In this document: positions 63,321 to 64,000 of the stretch, piece by piece | Layout of the letters: each line of letters begins with the position of its first letter | How positions within the stretch are numbered: position 1 is the stretch's first letter | Assembly: GCF_042648505.1 (NCBI RefSeq) | Contig: NZ_JBHRXK010000001.1 | Span: 434,001-498,000 of the forward strand | Source: Lysobacter_L cavernae | GTDB lineage: Bacteria > Pseudomonadota > Gammaproteobacteria > Xanthomonadales > Xanthomonadaceae | Reading direction: 5' to 3' | Length of the DNA: 64,000 nt | Notes under the pieces: generated by a model | Told to the model about the DNA's origin: nothing | The model's input: only the letters and a program-made list of their open reading frames with translations | Database searches by the model: none | Translations under genes and position numbers: made by a program

Positions 63321-63665
63321 CCAGTGAGGTGATGGCAGGGCCCGGGTCAGCACCTTGCGCAGGTCGTTGCTGCCTGGACGTTCAGCCTCCCCATTCGTGC
63401 TGGCTCGATTCGTGCTGACTCGAAGCACCGCCCCTGCCCCTCGACTTCGGCATGCAGCGCCGCATTTCAATGAAACGCAAGCACCCGCAAAAGGGGGACA
63501 GCGCCCGATCGCCAACACCGGTGATGGCATCAGGCGAATACGGACTTGCCCGCCCTGCCAGCAGTCGCCCCTCGTCAGTACGCCGTCGGGCCAGGCCACG
63601 TCCTGTTGGCGTCGTCGATTGCGTTGTCTTGCCAATACCACTGTTTCGAGAGCGTCGATGTGAGC
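63321..63665. promoter_or_regulatory. Divergent spacer between the transferase and methyltransferase genes
   Basis: This 345-base gap holds no gene that I can support; open frames across it lack a ribosome-binding site and family features. GTGCTGGCTCGATTCGTGCT near 63398 contains a direct repeat of CTG(G/A)CTCGA, of unknown meaning. Promoters for both divergent genes must lie here. Confidence 0.45.
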
Positions 63666-64000
63666 ATGCCGCTCGATACCACATGGACGCTTGGCCGCAA
63701 GCTGCGCCGTATCGCCAACGAGTCGGCCGAGCTGCCGGGTTTGCGCTGGCTTGCCGAACCGCTGCACCGTCGCATGTTCCGCCGGAAACGCAGCGGCAAT
63801 GCCTACTGCGGCGTCTACGAGAGCTACACGCAGGCATTGGCCAGTGCCAGCGCATTGCGGGCCTTGCCTACGACCTACGACACCGATGCATCACCGCGCA
63901 TGTACCGCGACCGCCTCGAGCAGGTCCGGGTGAGCGACTACCCGCTGCTGTACTGGCTGTCCCGCCTGTTGGCCACCGGCCAGCGGCGTGTGTTCGACCT
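63666..64000 (+). CDS. TIGR04325-like putative methyltransferase, N-terminal part
   Basis: The gene runs off the right edge; 111 residues are visible. It starts PLDTTWTLGRKLRRIANESA, and YCGVYESYTQALASA is the recognisable feature, followed by YDTDASPRMYRDRLEQVR and SDYPLLYWLSRLLATGQRRVFDL. The YCGVYESYxxA and DYPxLxWL...VFDL pattern matches the putative methyltransferase family TIGR04325 (LIC12133-like), often found in polysaccharide loci. The SAM-binding motif should follow just outside the window. GTG 63660 two codons upstream is an alternative start. Confidence 0.75.
   Translation, partial: MPLDTTWTLGRKLRRIANESAELPGLRWLAEPLHRRMFRRKRSGNAYCGVYESYTQALASASALRALPTTYDTDASPRMYRDRLEQVRVSDYPLLYWLSRLLATGQRRVFD

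Noticed and set aside
63321..63767. Longer phosphopantetheinyl transferase starting near 63767
   Set aside because: The extra 149 residues are Arg/Cys-rich with no fold and would overlap the divergent methyltransferase start; ATG 63320 gives normal family length.

Overview
The window is GC-rich DNA from a gammaproteobacterium, most probably a Lysobacteraceae (Xanthomonadaceae) relative. The signs are dense GC-rich coding, short palindromic repeats of the kind common in xanthomonads, and the conserved block alaS - csrA - tRNA-Ser(GCT) - tRNA-Arg(ACG). No name can be given from the sequence alone.

Left third (1-16400): mostly housekeeping. It starts with the 3' end of a PhoH-type ATPase gene, then thiD, an alpha/beta hydrolase and a TorF-type outer-membrane protein. 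A complete high-affinity potassium system follows (kdpF-A-B-C with the sensor kdpD and regulator kdpE), interrupted by palindromic and tandem repeats. After a hairpin terminator come two tRNA genes, csrA, alaS and galE, all on the minus strand.

Middle (16601-39706): a plus-strand exopolysaccharide locus whose genes mostly overlap by a few bases. It holds two nucleotide-sugar enzymes, an export lipoprotein, a Wzz-type chain-length protein, a BY-kinase-like protein without the Walker A lysine, an outer-membrane beta-barrel, two GT4 enzymes, an O-antigen-ligase-type polymerase, two polysaccharide deacetylases, a GT2, a GT4 and a formyltransferase-like/GINT1-like fusion. A DUF218 gene (minus strand), a serine-acetyltransferase-like gene and an FkbM methyltransferase come next. 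Then two secreted parallel beta-helix proteins share a 1474-bp apparently perfect direct repeat.

Right third (39845-58780, minus strand): seven genes fused into one chain by 1-4 base stop/start overlaps. In transcription order they are a JmjC/cupin-type dioxygenase, a hybrid NRPS-PKS (partial C, A, T, KS, AT, T, aminotransferase), an NRPS (C-A-T-C-A-T, no thioesterase), two alpha/beta hydrolases with non-canonical nucleophile elbows, a GT2 glycosyltransferase and a Wzx-type flippase. Beyond them lie a membrane J-domain protein, an ATP-grasp ligase, the polyprenyl-phosphate sugar transferase that would start the glycan, a small coupled ORF, an Sfp-type phosphopantetheinyl transferase to activate the megasynthases, and the start of a TIGR04325-like methyltransferase gene.

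How they fit: the export, chain-length, kinase-like and initiating-transferase proteins resemble the sets found at exosortase A (PEP-CTERM) polysaccharide loci, but no exosortase is visible. The unusual point is that a small NRPS-PKS line is translationally coupled to a glycosyltransferase and a flippase inside this glycan locus. The adenylation codes suggest a Val-like residue, then Gly, Gly, with one malonyl extension and beta-amination. The inference, not proven here, is that the line makes a short beta-amino-acid-containing acyl peptide that is placed on, or exported with, a surface polysaccharide.
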